Below, one piece after another: positions 8,465-17,661 of a stretch of 64,000 nt of DNA. Location of the stretch: contig NZ_JACOFX010000006.1 of NCBI RefSeq assembly GCF_014284125.1, positions 62,001 to 126,000 on the forward strand. Reading direction: 5' to 3'. The first letter of the stretch is position 1. Every line of letters starts with the position of its first letter. The DNA comes from Undibacterium umbellatum. Its GTDB lineage: Bacteria > Pseudomonadota > Gammaproteobacteria > Burkholderiales > Burkholderiaceae_D. Both the position numbers and the translations under genes were made by a program. Below the pieces are notes generated by a model, which did not search any database, had not been told where the DNA came from, and saw only the letters and a program-made list of their open reading frames with translations.

Positions 8465-8998
8465 AAATAAAACGGGCAGCATTTTCATGCCGCCGCTTGT
8501 CATAACTGCTTAATTATAAGGGATTAATCAGGGCTGCCCATATTAAATTCCGGGAACAGGCAAATTTGATCCATATTACTTGGAGCTTGCCTGAAAAATA
8601 AGCTGTTCAGCCGCTTAATCTTCAGCTTGTTGAAGCTTAGCACTATTTACATGTCCCGGTGCACGCCCCGCGCCAAATGAGTTCAATTTACATGTAAAAA
8701 TCGCTTGCAGTTTCCCTGCTTAAATTTATTGCTTAAAGAAATGTATTTGTGAACTTTCGTCAACTAGCTGGAATTTCAAACTGGTTTGTTTAAACTAGAT
8801 TTTATTGCTGTATTTGCATAAATATCTGTCCTTAGTCTTGAACTTGGGACAAGGTCCAAGTGAATTGTAAGCAAATGCAATGAAGTGTAAATAAATGCAA
8901 GATTTAGTTTCCAGAGTTCGTCCAGCATGCTTGTCAAACAGCCAGGCGCGCAAAAACGACGAATATTTTTTAAATGAATATTTAAAAGTAAACATACC
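8465..8998. other. 534-base gene-free AT-rich intergenic region
   Basis: This lies between divergent argF and the O-acetylation cassette, so promoters for both should be here. Visible structure: a palindrome TTTACATGTAAA at 8687-8698 with a second ATTTACATGT at 8645-8654, and a short CTTCA/TGAAG hairpin near 8620. A run of AT-rich bases precedes ATG 8999. I see no conserved small gene or RNA and cannot place a confident promoter. Confidence 0.4.
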
Positions 8999-9658
8999 AT
9001 GAGCGCACTGTTAGCCGGACTGACCGTCCTGATTATTGGCGATAGCCATATGTCGACTCCAGATTACCTGATCACCACCCTGCATGACGATTTGATGAGC
9101 AAGGGTGCTGTGGTGTATTCCTTCGGTGCTTGCGGTGTTGCAGCTGGTGACTGGATGGTGAAGAGTCAGTCGCCTTGCGGCGGTGCTGCGCGTATCAAGG
9201 ATGGCCCGGTAGAAGTCAAAACCGGTCAGGATGCGATGACACGTCCATTCAATGAACTCATCAAAACCTACAAGCCAAATCTGGTGGTTGTCGTCAATGG
9301 CGACACTATGGCTTCTTACGCTGCGCCTGAATTGCCGAAGACCTGGATCTGGCAACAAGTGTCCCGCCTCACCAAAGGCGTCAAAAACAATGCGGTAGGT
9401 TGCGTTTGGGTTGGCCCTGCATGGGGTACTGAAGGTGGTAAGTTCAATAAGACATTTGCCCGCGCTAAAGAAATGTCGGGTTATTTGTCCGAGATCGTCG
9501 CTCCCTGTACTTACATAGATTCGCTGACTTTGTCCAAGCCGGGTGAATGGGCGTCTTCTGATGGTCAGCATTTTGATTTGGCGGGTTACAAAGCCTGGGG
9601 CGCAGCAATTGGCAATGCGATTTCTTCGCCGGCAGTCTTGCAGACCATCAAAAAATAA
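8999..9658 (+). CDS. SGNH/GDSL-type hydrolase of a polysaccharide O-acetylation cassette
   Basis: 219 residues. Block I of the SGNH fold is IIGDSHMS, with the nucleophile at S16. Block II is FGACGVAAG, block III VVVVNGDT, and block V SSDGQHFDLAGY, with catalytic D188 and H191. So the active-site set is complete. It opens a four-gene run with AlgF, AlgI and AlgJ homologues (gaps 19, 20 and 9 bases), similar to wssFGHI, where the first gene is thought to act on or supply acyl groups for cellulose acetylation. The hydrophobic N-terminus runs directly into the GDSH strand, so no normal signal peptide is visible although its partners are exported; an in-frame TGA about 24 bases upstream blocks extension. 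Confidence 0.8.
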   Translation: MSALLAGLTVLIIGDSHMSTPDYLITTLHDDLMSKGAVVYSFGACGVAAGDWMVKSQSPCGGAARIKDGPVEVKTGQDAMTRPFNELIKTYKPNLVVVVNGDTMASYAAPELPKTWIWQQVSRLTKGVKNNAVGCVWVGPAWGTEGGKFNKTFARAKEMSGYLSEIVAPCTYIDSLTLSKPGEWASSDGQHFDLAGYKAWGAAIGNAISSPAVLQTIKK

Positions 9659-9677
9659 TTACGGACACTGATTACCC

Positions 9678-10334
9678 ATGAAAAAGCTTATCTTTGCTTG
9701 CTTGACTTCAGCCTTGACTCTGGCTGCACACGCCGACAATCCCTTGTATGAAACCGGGCCTGCTCAGGATTCATCCTTTGTCAGGTTCCTCAATGCAAGT
9801 GAAGATAAAGCCAATGTCGTCAACGGCGCAGCCAAAGTAGCTTTGGCTGCTCAGGGTGACGGCAGGGTTTCCCGCTTTTATCCTGTCAAAGCTGGTGCCA
9901 AGCTAGCAGCCAATGTACAGGTAGGCAATGCCAAGGCAGCAGTGGAAGTAGTCGCCAAGCCGGGCGAGTTCGTGACCATTGCCATCGTCAGCAATGGCGC
10001 AGGGATAGATACCGTGGTCGTCAAGGATACGCCTACCGATTTCAATGCCAGTAAGGCTTCTGTCGCCTTGCTGAATCTGGATAAGTCATGCAATGCTGCT
10101 GGCTTGAATGTGGCCGAAAAAAACACAGCCATAGTGGAAGCTGTTAAACCAGCCGGCCTGCAGCGTCGTCTGGTTAACCCCATCGGCCTGAAAACTCAGG
10201 TAATGTGTGATGCCAAAGATGCAGGCAAAGTAGTCGACCTGGGACAATTACAACCAGGCGAACGTTATAGCGTGGTGCTCATGCCTGGCAAAAAAGCGCG
10301 CCAGACTTTCTTTGTACGCGACAGTACATCCTGA
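9678..10334 (+). CDS. algF: AlgF-like periplasmic alginate/polysaccharide O-acetylation protein
   Basis: 218 residues with a signal peptide (MKKLIFACLTSALTLAAHA). The mature protein starts DNPLYETGPAQDSSFVRFLN, the typical AlgF opening, followed by two beta-sandwich-like halves with GEFVTIAIV and the closing LQPGERYSVVLMPG. In Pseudomonas, AlgF is a periplasmic adaptor that works with AlgI and AlgJ to acetylate alginate; WssG plays the same part for cellulose. Gene order (SGNH, algF, algI, algJ) supports the call. The symbol is used by homology only, since no alginate polymerase genes are present. Confidence 0.8.
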   Translation: MKKLIFACLTSALTLAAHADNPLYETGPAQDSSFVRFLNASEDKANVVNGAAKVALAAQGDGRVSRFYPVKAGAKLAANVQVGNAKAAVEVVAKPGEFVTIAIVSNGAGIDTVVVKDTPTDFNASKASVALLNLDKSCNAAGLNVAEKNTAIVEAVKPAGLQRRLVNPIGLKTQVMCDAKDAGKVVDLGQLQPGERYSVVLMPGKKARQTFFVRDSTS

Positions 10335-10354
10335 TCTGAATACGGGTTCTGGCT

Positions 10355-11752
10355 ATGGTATTTGCGTCCCTGGAGTTTCTTACACTCTTTCTCCCCTTAT
10401 TTTTTGCAATTTATCTCGTCACGCCCCAGCGCTTTCGTAATCACATCCTGCTGGTCGGTAGCTGGCTGTTTTATGCATGGTGGACCCCAAAGTTTTTGCT
10501 GCTGATCATCGCCCTGACCGTCCTGGGATGGGGTGCTGCAATACTGATAGACAAGAGCCAGAGCGAGCAGCGCAAAACCCGTTTGATGGTCATTGCCATT
10601 GTTCTTAATCTGTCTTCCCTGGTCTGGTATAAGTACACCAATATGCTGGTGTATTCACTCAATACCATCTTGACAGGGCGTGACATGCCCACCATACCGT
10701 GGGAAAACCTGATGTTGCCTATAGGCTTGTCTTTCACGGTCTTGCATGCGATTTCTTATATCGTTGATGTGCGTCGAAAAACTGTGGATGCGCAGTACAG
10801 CATTATTTCTTTCAGCGCCTATATGGCCATGTTCCCGCATTTGATCGCTGGCCCGATTGTGCGCTACAAGGTTATCGATACTGAATTGCGCGAGCGGGTT
10901 TTTTCCATCGATAAATTTGCCGCTGGCGTGCGTCGCTTTATGGTTGGTTTTTCGATGAAGGTCTTGATTGCCGACACCTTATCTCCCATCGTCACTCTGG
11001 GATTTGGCTTGCACAATCCCAGTTTGATCGATGCCTGGACTGCTTGCGCTGCTTATACACTGCAATTGTATTTTGACTTTGCCGGTTATAGCGCCATGGC
11101 CATAGGTCTGGGCATGATGCTGGGCTTTGATTTCCAGGAGAATTTCAATAATCCCTATCTGGCCGTATCAATACAGGATTTCTGGCGGCGTTGGCATATG
11201 ACGCTGTCGTCATGGTTGCGTGACTACTTGTATATCAGCCTGGGTGGTAACCGTGGTGGCCCTGCCCGCACCTATATCAATCTTCTGTTGACCATGGCCA
11301 TAGGTGGCCTGTGGCATGGTGGCGAGAACTGGAATTACCTGATCTGGGGCATTATTCAGGGCACGGCCCTTTGCTGTGACCGTGCATTTACGCAGCGTGG
11401 TTTATCCATGCCCAATTATTTGTCACGCACTCTGACCTTGCTTGTTGTCATGCTGGCGTGGACAGTTTTCCGTGCCGAGAGTTTTTCCACCGCCACTGAT
11501 ATATGGGCAGGCCAGTTTGGCATGCATGGCGTCGCCATGGGCGATGCGATTGCACAGGCGCTGCGCCCCAGCATTATCCTGACCTTTGTGCTTGGCCTGA
11601 TTTGTGTCATTTATCCTGCCACCAAAATTGGCAAGCAGGGTGGTCTCGGCTTTGCAGGCTGGAGCATGACCTGGCCAGTACTGACTTTTGCTTATGCTGT
11701 CGTGGTTCTGGCCGGGCAAAAAGCGATTCCCTTTTTGTACTTCCAGTTTTAG
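10355..11752 (+). CDS. algI: AlgI-type MBOAT polysaccharide O-acetyltransferase
   Basis: 465 residues with about ten membrane helices. The family opening is FASLEFLTLFLPLFFAIY. The core is QDFWRRWHMTLSSWLRDYLY, then IGGLWHGGENWNYLIWG, in which the invariant MBOAT histidine is about residue 321, matching the essential His of Pseudomonas AlgI. It moves acetyl groups from a cytoplasmic donor across the inner membrane to periplasmic acceptors such as AlgJ/AlgX-type proteins. It sits between algF and the algJ/X homologue. No polymer synthase lies in the window, so the polysaccharide target (cellulose, alginate-like or other) is unknown. Confidence 0.92.
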   Translation: MVFASLEFLTLFLPLFFAIYLVTPQRFRNHILLVGSWLFYAWWTPKFLLLIIALTVLGWGAAILIDKSQSEQRKTRLMVIAIVLNLSSLVWYKYTNMLVYSLNTILTGRDMPTIPWENLMLPIGLSFTVLHAISYIVDVRRKTVDAQYSIISFSAYMAMFPHLIAGPIVRYKVIDTELRERVFSIDKFAAGVRRFMVGFSMKVLIADTLSPIVTLGFGLHNPSLIDAWTACAAYTLQLYFDFAGYSAMAIGLGMMLGFDFQENFNNPYLAVSIQDFWRRWHMTLSSWLRDYLYISLGGNRGGPARTYINLLLTMAIGGLWHGGENWNYLIWGIIQGTALCCDRAFTQRGLSMPNYLSRTLTLLVVMLAWTVFRAESFSTATDIWAGQFGMHGVAMGDAIAQALRPSIILTFVLGLICVIYPATKIGKQGGLGFAGWSMTWPVLTFAYAVVVLAGQKAIPFLYFQF

Positions 11753-11761
11753 GAGATCATC

Positions 11762-12904
11762 ATGAGTGAGTGTTTTACCTTTGATCCCCAAAAAGCTGGC
11801 TGGACACGCTTTATTCCGGTAGCGGCCTTTAGCCTTATCATGCTGGGTGGTTTCGCCGTAACGCAATCATCTTTGCGCGATGTGCCTGTTGAAAAATGGG
11901 AAGGCATTGCTGATCCCCGGCGTTTGCTGGAAGGCGAGGCGACACGGCAATTCTCCGCGCAACTGAATGACCACTTCCTGTTAAGCAAATCATTTGCAAA
12001 AATTGAACGTGGCGTTACCTGGGTGATAGCAGGCGATACCGGTGCATCAGTGCGCCAGGGCTGCCCGGGCTGGCTATTTTTGTCAGATGAACTCACGCCA
12101 CATGCCAACGCAGCAGACAATGCCGCCGCCAGGGCAAAAATCATCAGCCAGACTGCGAGTGACTTGCAAAAGAGCGGCATCAAGCTGGTGGTCGCCGTCG
12201 TGCCGGATAAAACCCGCATAGAAGAAAGCCATTTATGTGGCCTGCATCGTCCTGCGGCTTTTGCCAATCGCGTGAATGACTGGGTTGCCACGCTGGTCAA
12301 TAACAGGGTTGAAGTGCTCAACTTCACACCAGCGCTGGCTGCCATGACGGGAGAGCGCTATTATCGCAGTGATTCTCACTGGAATGAGCGTGGTGCTGAT
12401 CTGGCTGCAAAGACCCTGGCAGAGCGCTTACAAGCGATGAAGCTGGTTGACAAGCCAGTCACGCCGCCTGACCCCAAGGCCATACAAACCAATACGACTG
12501 AACGATCTGGTGATCTGATGCGCGTTTCCAATCTGGAGGGACTGCCAGCCTGGATGCGGCCTGCAACTGAAGTGACCCAGGTCAGCAAGGTTGCGCCGGT
12601 AGCAGTTGCCAGCGATGACTTGTTTGGTGACGCAGGTTTGCCAACGGTGGCGCTGCTTGGAACCTCCTTCAGCCGTGCTGCGAATTTTGTACCATTCCTG
12701 AGCCAGTATCTGGGTGCACCAGTCGCCAATCTTGCCAAGGATGGCGGTGATTTTGATGGTGCTGCCTTTGCCTATCTGAACAGTAAAGAATTCAAAACCC
12801 AGCCACCTAAAGTCGTGGTCTGGGAAGTACCAGAGCGCATGCTGCAAAAAACGTTGACAGCATCAGAGAAAAAATGGCTGGCATCATTCAGCTCCAAAAG
12901 CTGA
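11762..12904 (+). CDS. AlgJ/AlgX-type SGNH-like O-acetyltransferase
   Basis: 380 residues. One N-terminal membrane helix or uncleaved leader (IPVAAFSLIMLGGFAV) is followed by a periplasmic SGNH-like domain. The AlgJ/AlgX acetyltransferase residues are visible: D204 and H206 in YRSDSHWNERG, and the nucleophile S302 in LLGTSFSRAANF. The GCPGWLFLSDEL segment is typical of the family. It takes the acetyl group delivered by the MBOAT and places it on the polymer. It lacks the C-terminal carbohydrate-binding module of AlgX, so it is closer to AlgJ or WssI. It ends the cassette; no terminator is evident downstream. Confidence 0.88.
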   Translation: MSECFTFDPQKAGWTRFIPVAAFSLIMLGGFAVTQSSLRDVPVEKWEGIADPRRLLEGEATRQFSAQLNDHFLLSKSFAKIERGVTWVIAGDTGASVRQGCPGWLFLSDELTPHANAADNAAARAKIISQTASDLQKSGIKLVVAVVPDKTRIEESHLCGLHRPAAFANRVNDWVATLVNNRVEVLNFTPALAAMTGERYYRSDSHWNERGADLAAKTLAERLQAMKLVDKPVTPPDPKAIQTNTTERSGDLMRVSNLEGLPAWMRPATEVTQVSKVAPVAVASDDLFGDAGLPTVALLGTSFSRAANFVPFLSQYLGAPVANLAKDGGDFDGAAFAYLNSKEFKTQPPKVVVWEVPERMLQKTLTASEKKWLASFSSKS

Positions 12905-13018
12905 TGGCAGTACGAAGTATGCATGCAGGCATGACGGCGATGAGGGGATCATTGACATCACCCGCACGGATAATGGTAGGCTGATGCTTCTTTGATGTCT
13001 TAAATTGAAGTCAGAAGC

Positions 13019-13738
13019 GTGAAACCTGAAATACAATCCAACAAAATCGTCATTTTGTCCGGCTCTGGCATTAGTGCCGAGAGCGGCATTCCAACTTTTC
13101 GCGATGCGAATGGCTTATGGCATAACTACTCCTGGGAAGCTGTAGCCAGCCCCGCTGGGTGGCGCGCGCATCCAGAAGTCGTTCTGGAATTTTATAACGA
13201 ACGTCGCAAACACGCTGCAGAGGCACTGCCGAATATAGCGCATTGCGCAATTGCTGCCCTTGAGTCAGCTTACGAAGTAGTCGTGATCACCCAAAATGTC
13301 GATGATCTGCATGAAAGAGCAGGCTCCACCCATGTAATTCATGTCCATGGACAGTTGAACTATGCGCGAGGTACTTCTGATGCTCGCAGGCGTTACCGTA
13401 TCAATGCAGCGCCCATACTTATGGGACAACTATGTGAAGATGGCACGCAACTCCGCCCTGATATTGTCTGGTTTGGTGAAGATGTCGAGTACATGACAGA
13501 ATCACGGCGGCATATTGAGACTGCGGCTAAGGTGCTGGTGGTTGGTACTTCACTTTCAGTTTTTCCTGCCGCATCGCTGGTCAAGGCTGCGCGGGGCAGG
13601 GCAGAGAAAATACTGATTGCCCTGGAAATGGATAAGTTACCCTTTGGTTTCAAGTTCATGCGTGGAAAGGCAGGCAGCATCGTTCCTTTTCTATGCGAGC
13701 GTTGGCTAGAAGAAGCGGGCAAGCATAAAATAACTTAG
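13019..13738 (+). CDS. SIR2-family NAD-dependent deacylase lacking the zinc cysteines
   Basis: 239 residues from GTG 13019. The NAD-binding core is intact: VILSGSGISAESGIPTFRD, VITQNVDDLHERAGS, the general-base histidine in HVHGQLN, RPDIVWFGE, VVGTSLSVFPAASL. Sirtuins remove acyl groups from protein lysines using NAD. In the place of the usual four-cysteine zinc ribbon between HGQLN and RPDIVWFGE there is only one cysteine (QLCEDGTQL). This matches a known zinc-free group of bacterial SIR2 proteins rather than classical CobB. It is a single gene with convergent neighbours. Substrate is unknown. Confidence 0.87.
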   Translation: MKPEIQSNKIVILSGSGISAESGIPTFRDANGLWHNYSWEAVASPAGWRAHPEVVLEFYNERRKHAAEALPNIAHCAIAALESAYEVVVITQNVDDLHERAGSTHVIHVHGQLNYARGTSDARRRYRINAAPILMGQLCEDGTQLRPDIVWFGEDVEYMTESRRHIETAAKVLVVGTSLSVFPAASLVKAARGRAEKILIALEMDKLPFGFKFMRGKAGSIVPFLCERWLEEAGKHKIT

Positions 13739-13776
13739 ATGCAATTGGATTGCTAACCGCATGCCTACCACATAAA

Positions 13777-13809
13777 AAAGCGAAGGCTGAATAAATCAAC
13801 CTCCGCTTT
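13777..13809. terminator. bidirectional terminator-like hairpin
   Basis: A-run followed by an imperfect 14-bp stem (AAAGCGAAGGCTGA / TCAACCTCCGCTTT, two mismatches) and a five-base loop, placed between the convergent sirtuin gene and the lipoprotein gene. The A-run on the left serves the minus-strand gene. Confidence 0.6.
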
Positions 13810-13829
13810 GATGATGAAGATAGCAGGAA

Positions 13830-16800
13830 TTACCAAAGTGCAGTCTTGCAACTCAGCTTGTTCAGATCAAGATTGCTCAAGCTTAAAAAGTAAGAGCCAG
13901 GGTCAAGCGCCTTGGCTTTACAGGCCAGAGTTTGCTGTCTCTTCTTGTCTTTCTCCATCGCTGCCTGCATGCTGTACACCCATCCGTAATACGGAAAGAC
14001 CAGTTCATAGCTGCGCAGGAATTGCAAAGCTTCAGTTCTGTATGCGTCATTACCTGTCTTCTTGAACATCAGGTAAGCTGCTGTTGCATACTGATAGGAT
14101 GGAGGAATGCCTCTTTCTCTCATCTCGGATTTTCCTGATTCAGACAGCCCATAGCGTGCTGCTTTCAGATATTGCAGCGATTCACGCGACTTGCCTTCGA
14201 GTGCAAATATCATGGATTTGGCGAGTACATGATCAAAACTTTCATGCAGGTCTGCATTTCTGACAGTATCCAGATTTGCATCTTTGCCGTCACTTGCCTG
14301 CCATGCCACCCAGGCAAAAAAAGGTAAAACGAACTGGTTGCGTTTATTGGCGTCATAAGGCGCCAGGTTGGCAATAGCAAATTCATAGGCTTCTTTTGTG
14401 CCACTTTGCTCTAACGCACTCTTAATCAATTGTGCCGACACTGCAAACGTCTTGTTCCTATACTTGTTTGGTGCTGAGGGCTTCAGCAAAAGTTTGATAT
14501 CATCATTGTTGGGAACTCTGTCTGTGACAGCATGCATGTGCACATAGAGATCATTGACATCCTGAAGATCAATTTGCACTGAATCATATTTCTGAGATTT
14601 GAGCCAGTCGTTAATTTGATCCAGGCTCTTTCCTTCCATTCTTTGCGCTACATAAGCAGCAACCCACAATTGGAATGTTTCCGCGGTGGCTGCACGTGGC
14701 TGGATAACTTGCCATCCCATCTCAGCCTGGCCTTCCATGAACAGGAAACTGGCGAGGTCACGTCGGGTAAAGTCAGAGTTATAGCGAGCCAGCGCCTGTA
14801 TGGAGGATTGCATGGCTTCGCCTAGTCGGCTATCTATTAGTTTCAGCCTGGTTTGTGCATGAAATTCTGAAGAACTGCCAGTGCCCATGGCCAGACTGCG
14901 TTGATAGAATTGTTTGGCAGCCTCTAACTCTCCTGAGAAAAAGAAACCATGAGCAGGTGCTGCCCAGTCGTGGGATTCTTTCACACGGTCATTGATTTCA
15001 GCGCTTTTTGGATAAGCGTTGATGATCTTTAACGCATCTTGCAAAGTCTTTCCTTCTTTTCCTTCTTTTAAATGACGGAATGCTAGTGCGACCCTGGAGT
15101 CCATATCACCAGGGTACTGCTTGAGCTTGCTAAGTAATTGCTCTTCAGACGGAGTCTTGAACAAATGAAAGCGAAGAGGGAACAAACCTTGTTTTGTCGC
15201 ATCTGCTTTTGGTGCCGCCTGTATAGCTGCCATCATCGCGGCTTGTTGTGGTGTCGGCAAGCTGGATGTGAGGAAGCGGTCAGCCTTCAGAATTTTGATC
15301 AACTGCGCTTCTTTGGAGCGGGCTTCCTGGATTTGCCTGTCATTGTCAATATTCTGACTGCCATTGCCTATGTAATGGTCTGACAAAGAACTTGTGGCAA
15401 GCCAGCTGTCATAGCGCTGCAGATTAACTATCATTTGCAGGTACGGCTTGAGCAAGGCTTGCTTGTGAACCAGAAAATCACCAGCATTACCGGTAAATTT
15501 CATGGATTGTTGCGCTGTGTGCTTGATCTGTTGAAGGTAAGGATGGCCGGCAATATCTTCGGGCGATTGCGCCAGAAGCATTAAACCTTGTTCAGGTAGG
15601 CCAAGGAAGCGTACATATCTTGCTGCATTTTTGTAGTGGGACAACAGTCGCCAGTCCTGATACAGTGCCAATTCTGCACTGCTAAGTGCCTTTGCCTGCC
15701 CGTTCTGAGTTTTGGATGAAGGACATGATTCCGGCGTGGGCAAACCTGAGAAGTAAGCCGCTATATCGCAAAACTTGACAGGCTTGGATGGATCTTCAAT
15801 GTTCAGGCGCTCATTCATCAATAATCGCGTCAGCGCAGGCAATTTTTCTAAACCATGGGTATCACTGGGCTTACCGTTTGCTCTGGCTAATAGTTTGGCG
15901 ACTTGCGAGACAATCGGGTCTGTGGACGACAACAGCATGGGGGAGATTTCATAGCTGCCTGTCAGACTGAGCCCCAACTGTTGCAAGGCTAAAGTTCGTA
16001 TCACCTGCGCTACAGGAGGGGCCGATGGCCCCATATCTGCCTTGGCATAAGCTCTGGCCAGCCATGCACGTTTCAGTGGTGACATCAAGCGACCATAGTC
16101 GAGAATTGAGGCTTTAACATAATCGTAGGCAGGCAATAATGTGCCAACTGCCAGGGCATGGCAGGCTTGTTGCAAACGGTCTTTACCTGACGCAGGCAAA
16201 GAGAAGTCCCAATTGCTCTCTGCGCAAATGCTACCGTCGTTGCTGGCAGCAGGGGGCTCTCCGGCTTCCTTCAAGCCTGCTTCTTTAAGCAAGGCCGGCA
16301 GGGATTTTTTGATGATATCCAGCGCCTGCTCCGGGTCTTGAGGTAATTCCAGCGATTTATGTGCCTTGATGCTCTCATTTTGACTGCGTATGACGAGCGT
16401 AACAAAATTCTGCCCTTTATCTTGTCCAAGATAAAGCATGATCAATTTCTGTTGCTGGTATTGCTTGAGCAAGGCTTGTAATGTGGCCTCATCGAAACTG
16501 CGTACGAAGGGGCCATTGATATCTGCCAGATCGGTTTGCTGTACTGTGTGTATGCCACCAAGGCTTAATGCTTCGTCCAGTTGCGCACCGACTGCTGCAC
16601 GGAATGAAGGCGCAAATCCAAGAGCCTGGGTTTGCACCGGCAGCACGATATACTTTGTTGACTCAGTGATGGCGTTTTCCGGAATCTTGATAGTACGAAA
16701 CTTCTCATCAGGTGTCATGCCAATTGCGGACAAGGCAGTCGCCAGCCTGTCTGCTTGCGGCCAGGTTTCAACTTGTTTTTTAGCTGGCGCAGGAGTAGTG

Positions 16801-16892
16801 GTTTCGACTGGTGCTGGCTTACTGCATGACAGCGATGACATGCAAAGTAAGCTCAGAAGTGCTACATTTTTAATGTGTAAGTAATTGCGCAT
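13830..16892 (-). CDS. large helical-repeat lipoprotein, unknown function
   Basis: 1020 residues from ATG 16892. The N-terminus is a lipoprotein leader with lipobox SLSC (C23), then a Pro/Ala/Thr-rich linker (PAPVETTTPAPAKK). The rest is overwhelmingly alpha-helical, with TPR/Sel1-like spacing of Ala, Leu, Tyr and Gly (for example ESLQYLKAARYGLSESGKSE, AWLARAYAKADMGPSA). Such proteins usually act as envelope scaffolds or peptidoglycan-linked adaptors. I do not recognise the family. Neighbours on the same strand are a SUKH protein and an exported protein. An upstream in-frame start at 16931 would spoil the leader. Confidence 0.65.
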   Translation of the reverse strand: MRNYLHIKNVALLSLLCMSSLSCSKPAPVETTTPAPAKKQVETWPQADRLATALSAIGMTPDEKFRTIKIPENAITESTKYIVLPVQTQALGFAPSFRAAVGAQLDEALSLGGIHTVQQTDLADINGPFVRSFDEATLQALLKQYQQQKLIMLYLGQDKGQNFVTLVIRSQNESIKAHKSLELPQDPEQALDIIKKSLPALLKEAGLKEAGEPPAASNDGSICAESNWDFSLPASGKDRLQQACHALAVGTLLPAYDYVKASILDYGRLMSPLKRAWLARAYAKADMGPSAPPVAQVIRTLALQQLGLSLTGSYEISPMLLSSTDPIVSQVAKLLARANGKPSDTHGLEKLPALTRLLMNERLNIEDPSKPVKFCDIAAYFSGLPTPESCPSSKTQNGQAKALSSAELALYQDWRLLSHYKNAARYVRFLGLPEQGLMLLAQSPEDIAGHPYLQQIKHTAQQSMKFTGNAGDFLVHKQALLKPYLQMIVNLQRYDSWLATSSLSDHYIGNGSQNIDNDRQIQEARSKEAQLIKILKADRFLTSSLPTPQQAAMMAAIQAAPKADATKQGLFPLRFHLFKTPSEEQLLSKLKQYPGDMDSRVALAFRHLKEGKEGKTLQDALKIINAYPKSAEINDRVKESHDWAAPAHGFFFSGELEAAKQFYQRSLAMGTGSSSEFHAQTRLKLIDSRLGEAMQSSIQALARYNSDFTRRDLASFLFMEGQAEMGWQVIQPRAATAETFQLWVAAYVAQRMEGKSLDQINDWLKSQKYDSVQIDLQDVNDLYVHMHAVTDRVPNNDDIKLLLKPSAPNKYRNKTFAVSAQLIKSALEQSGTKEAYEFAIANLAPYDANKRNQFVLPFFAWVAWQASDGKDANLDTVRNADLHESFDHVLAKSMIFALEGKSRESLQYLKAARYGLSESGKSEMRERGIPPSYQYATAAYLMFKKTGNDAYRTEALQFLRSYELVFPYYGWVYSMQAAMEKDKKRQQTLACKAKALDPGSYFLSLSNLDLNKLSCKTALW

Positions 16893-16985
16893 TCGGATGT
16901 TTTCAGCAAAATAATGGCATGGAATATCCATGAAACATTACATTCTGTCAATCCAATTCAGCTTTACTTGTTTTTTTGAAATGTT

Positions 16986-17621
16986 TTAATACAGCCATTT
17001 CCTGACAAGTTTTGGCCCATATCTCTGGGCAAGAAGTTCAAGGCCTGCTTCTTCGTTCTCGTGTATTTCTGCGAGGCAGCGTATCATTAGCGCATCAAGG
17101 TATTCTTCCACTGAGGTGAAAAAAGGGCAGAGCAAGTTGTCGTCATCATGGTCAAAATAAAAGACTTCGCCGCTTTCACGAAGAAAGCAAAACATATTGC
17201 CATTACCCAGGTAGTCACCAAAGACTATCATATCTTCAAACAGCCTTAGCACTTGCTCATCTTCGTGTTCCAGCATGTCAACTATGCCTGGATAGGCTTC
17301 CAGCAAAGGCTGGATAGGCGTATCGCTGTCTTGACTGACACTGCATAATTTTTCTGTCAGTGACAAAGCACCAAATTCCTGGTGGTAGCTCTTTAACGCA
17401 GATGGTAACGGGCAAGACAAACGTGTTTCCAGATCGAGAAGCTCAGTCTCGCTGACTGGTTTGAAATGTGCCTCAGTGACATGACCTTCCCATAATGAGG
17501 CGTAGGCGGTAATGACTGAACGATACCATGGCACCCTGGTCTCTGAAGTGAGTTGTTCTGGCCAGCACAAATCAGGACAGCCTGGTGGCGGCCAGTGATC
17601 AGTTGTCAAGTCGTTTTGCAT
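16986..17621 (-). CDS. SMI1/KNR4 (SUKH) family protein
   Basis: 211 residues, acidic. A SUKH-like core starts near residue 55 with VSETELLDLETRLSCPLPSA, continues with LKSYHQEFGALSL, and ends with the FGDYLGNGNMFCF and VFYFDHDDD segments, which are typical of the superfamily. SUKH proteins are often immunity proteins against contact-dependent toxins, but many are housekeeping or unknown. No toxin gene is visible next to it: the flanking genes encode a lipoprotein and an exported protein. An immunity role is therefore only a possibility. Confidence 0.65.
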   Translation of the reverse strand: MQNDLTTDHWPPPGCPDLCWPEQLTSETRVPWYRSVITAYASLWEGHVTEAHFKPVSETELLDLETRLSCPLPSALKSYHQEFGALSLTEKLCSVSQDSDTPIQPLLEAYPGIVDMLEHEDEQVLRLFEDMIVFGDYLGNGNMFCFLRESGEVFYFDHDDDNLLCPFFTSVEEYLDALMIRCLAEIHENEEAGLELLAQRYGPKLVRKWLY

Positions 17622-17661
17622 GGGGTTTCCTGCTTATTGATACATTTCACTCAGGCTACGC

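Noticed and set aside
8776-9000. Minus-strand open frames upstream of the SGNH gene
   Set aside because: AT-rich intergenic sequence; translations are low-complexity with no domain or ribosome site.
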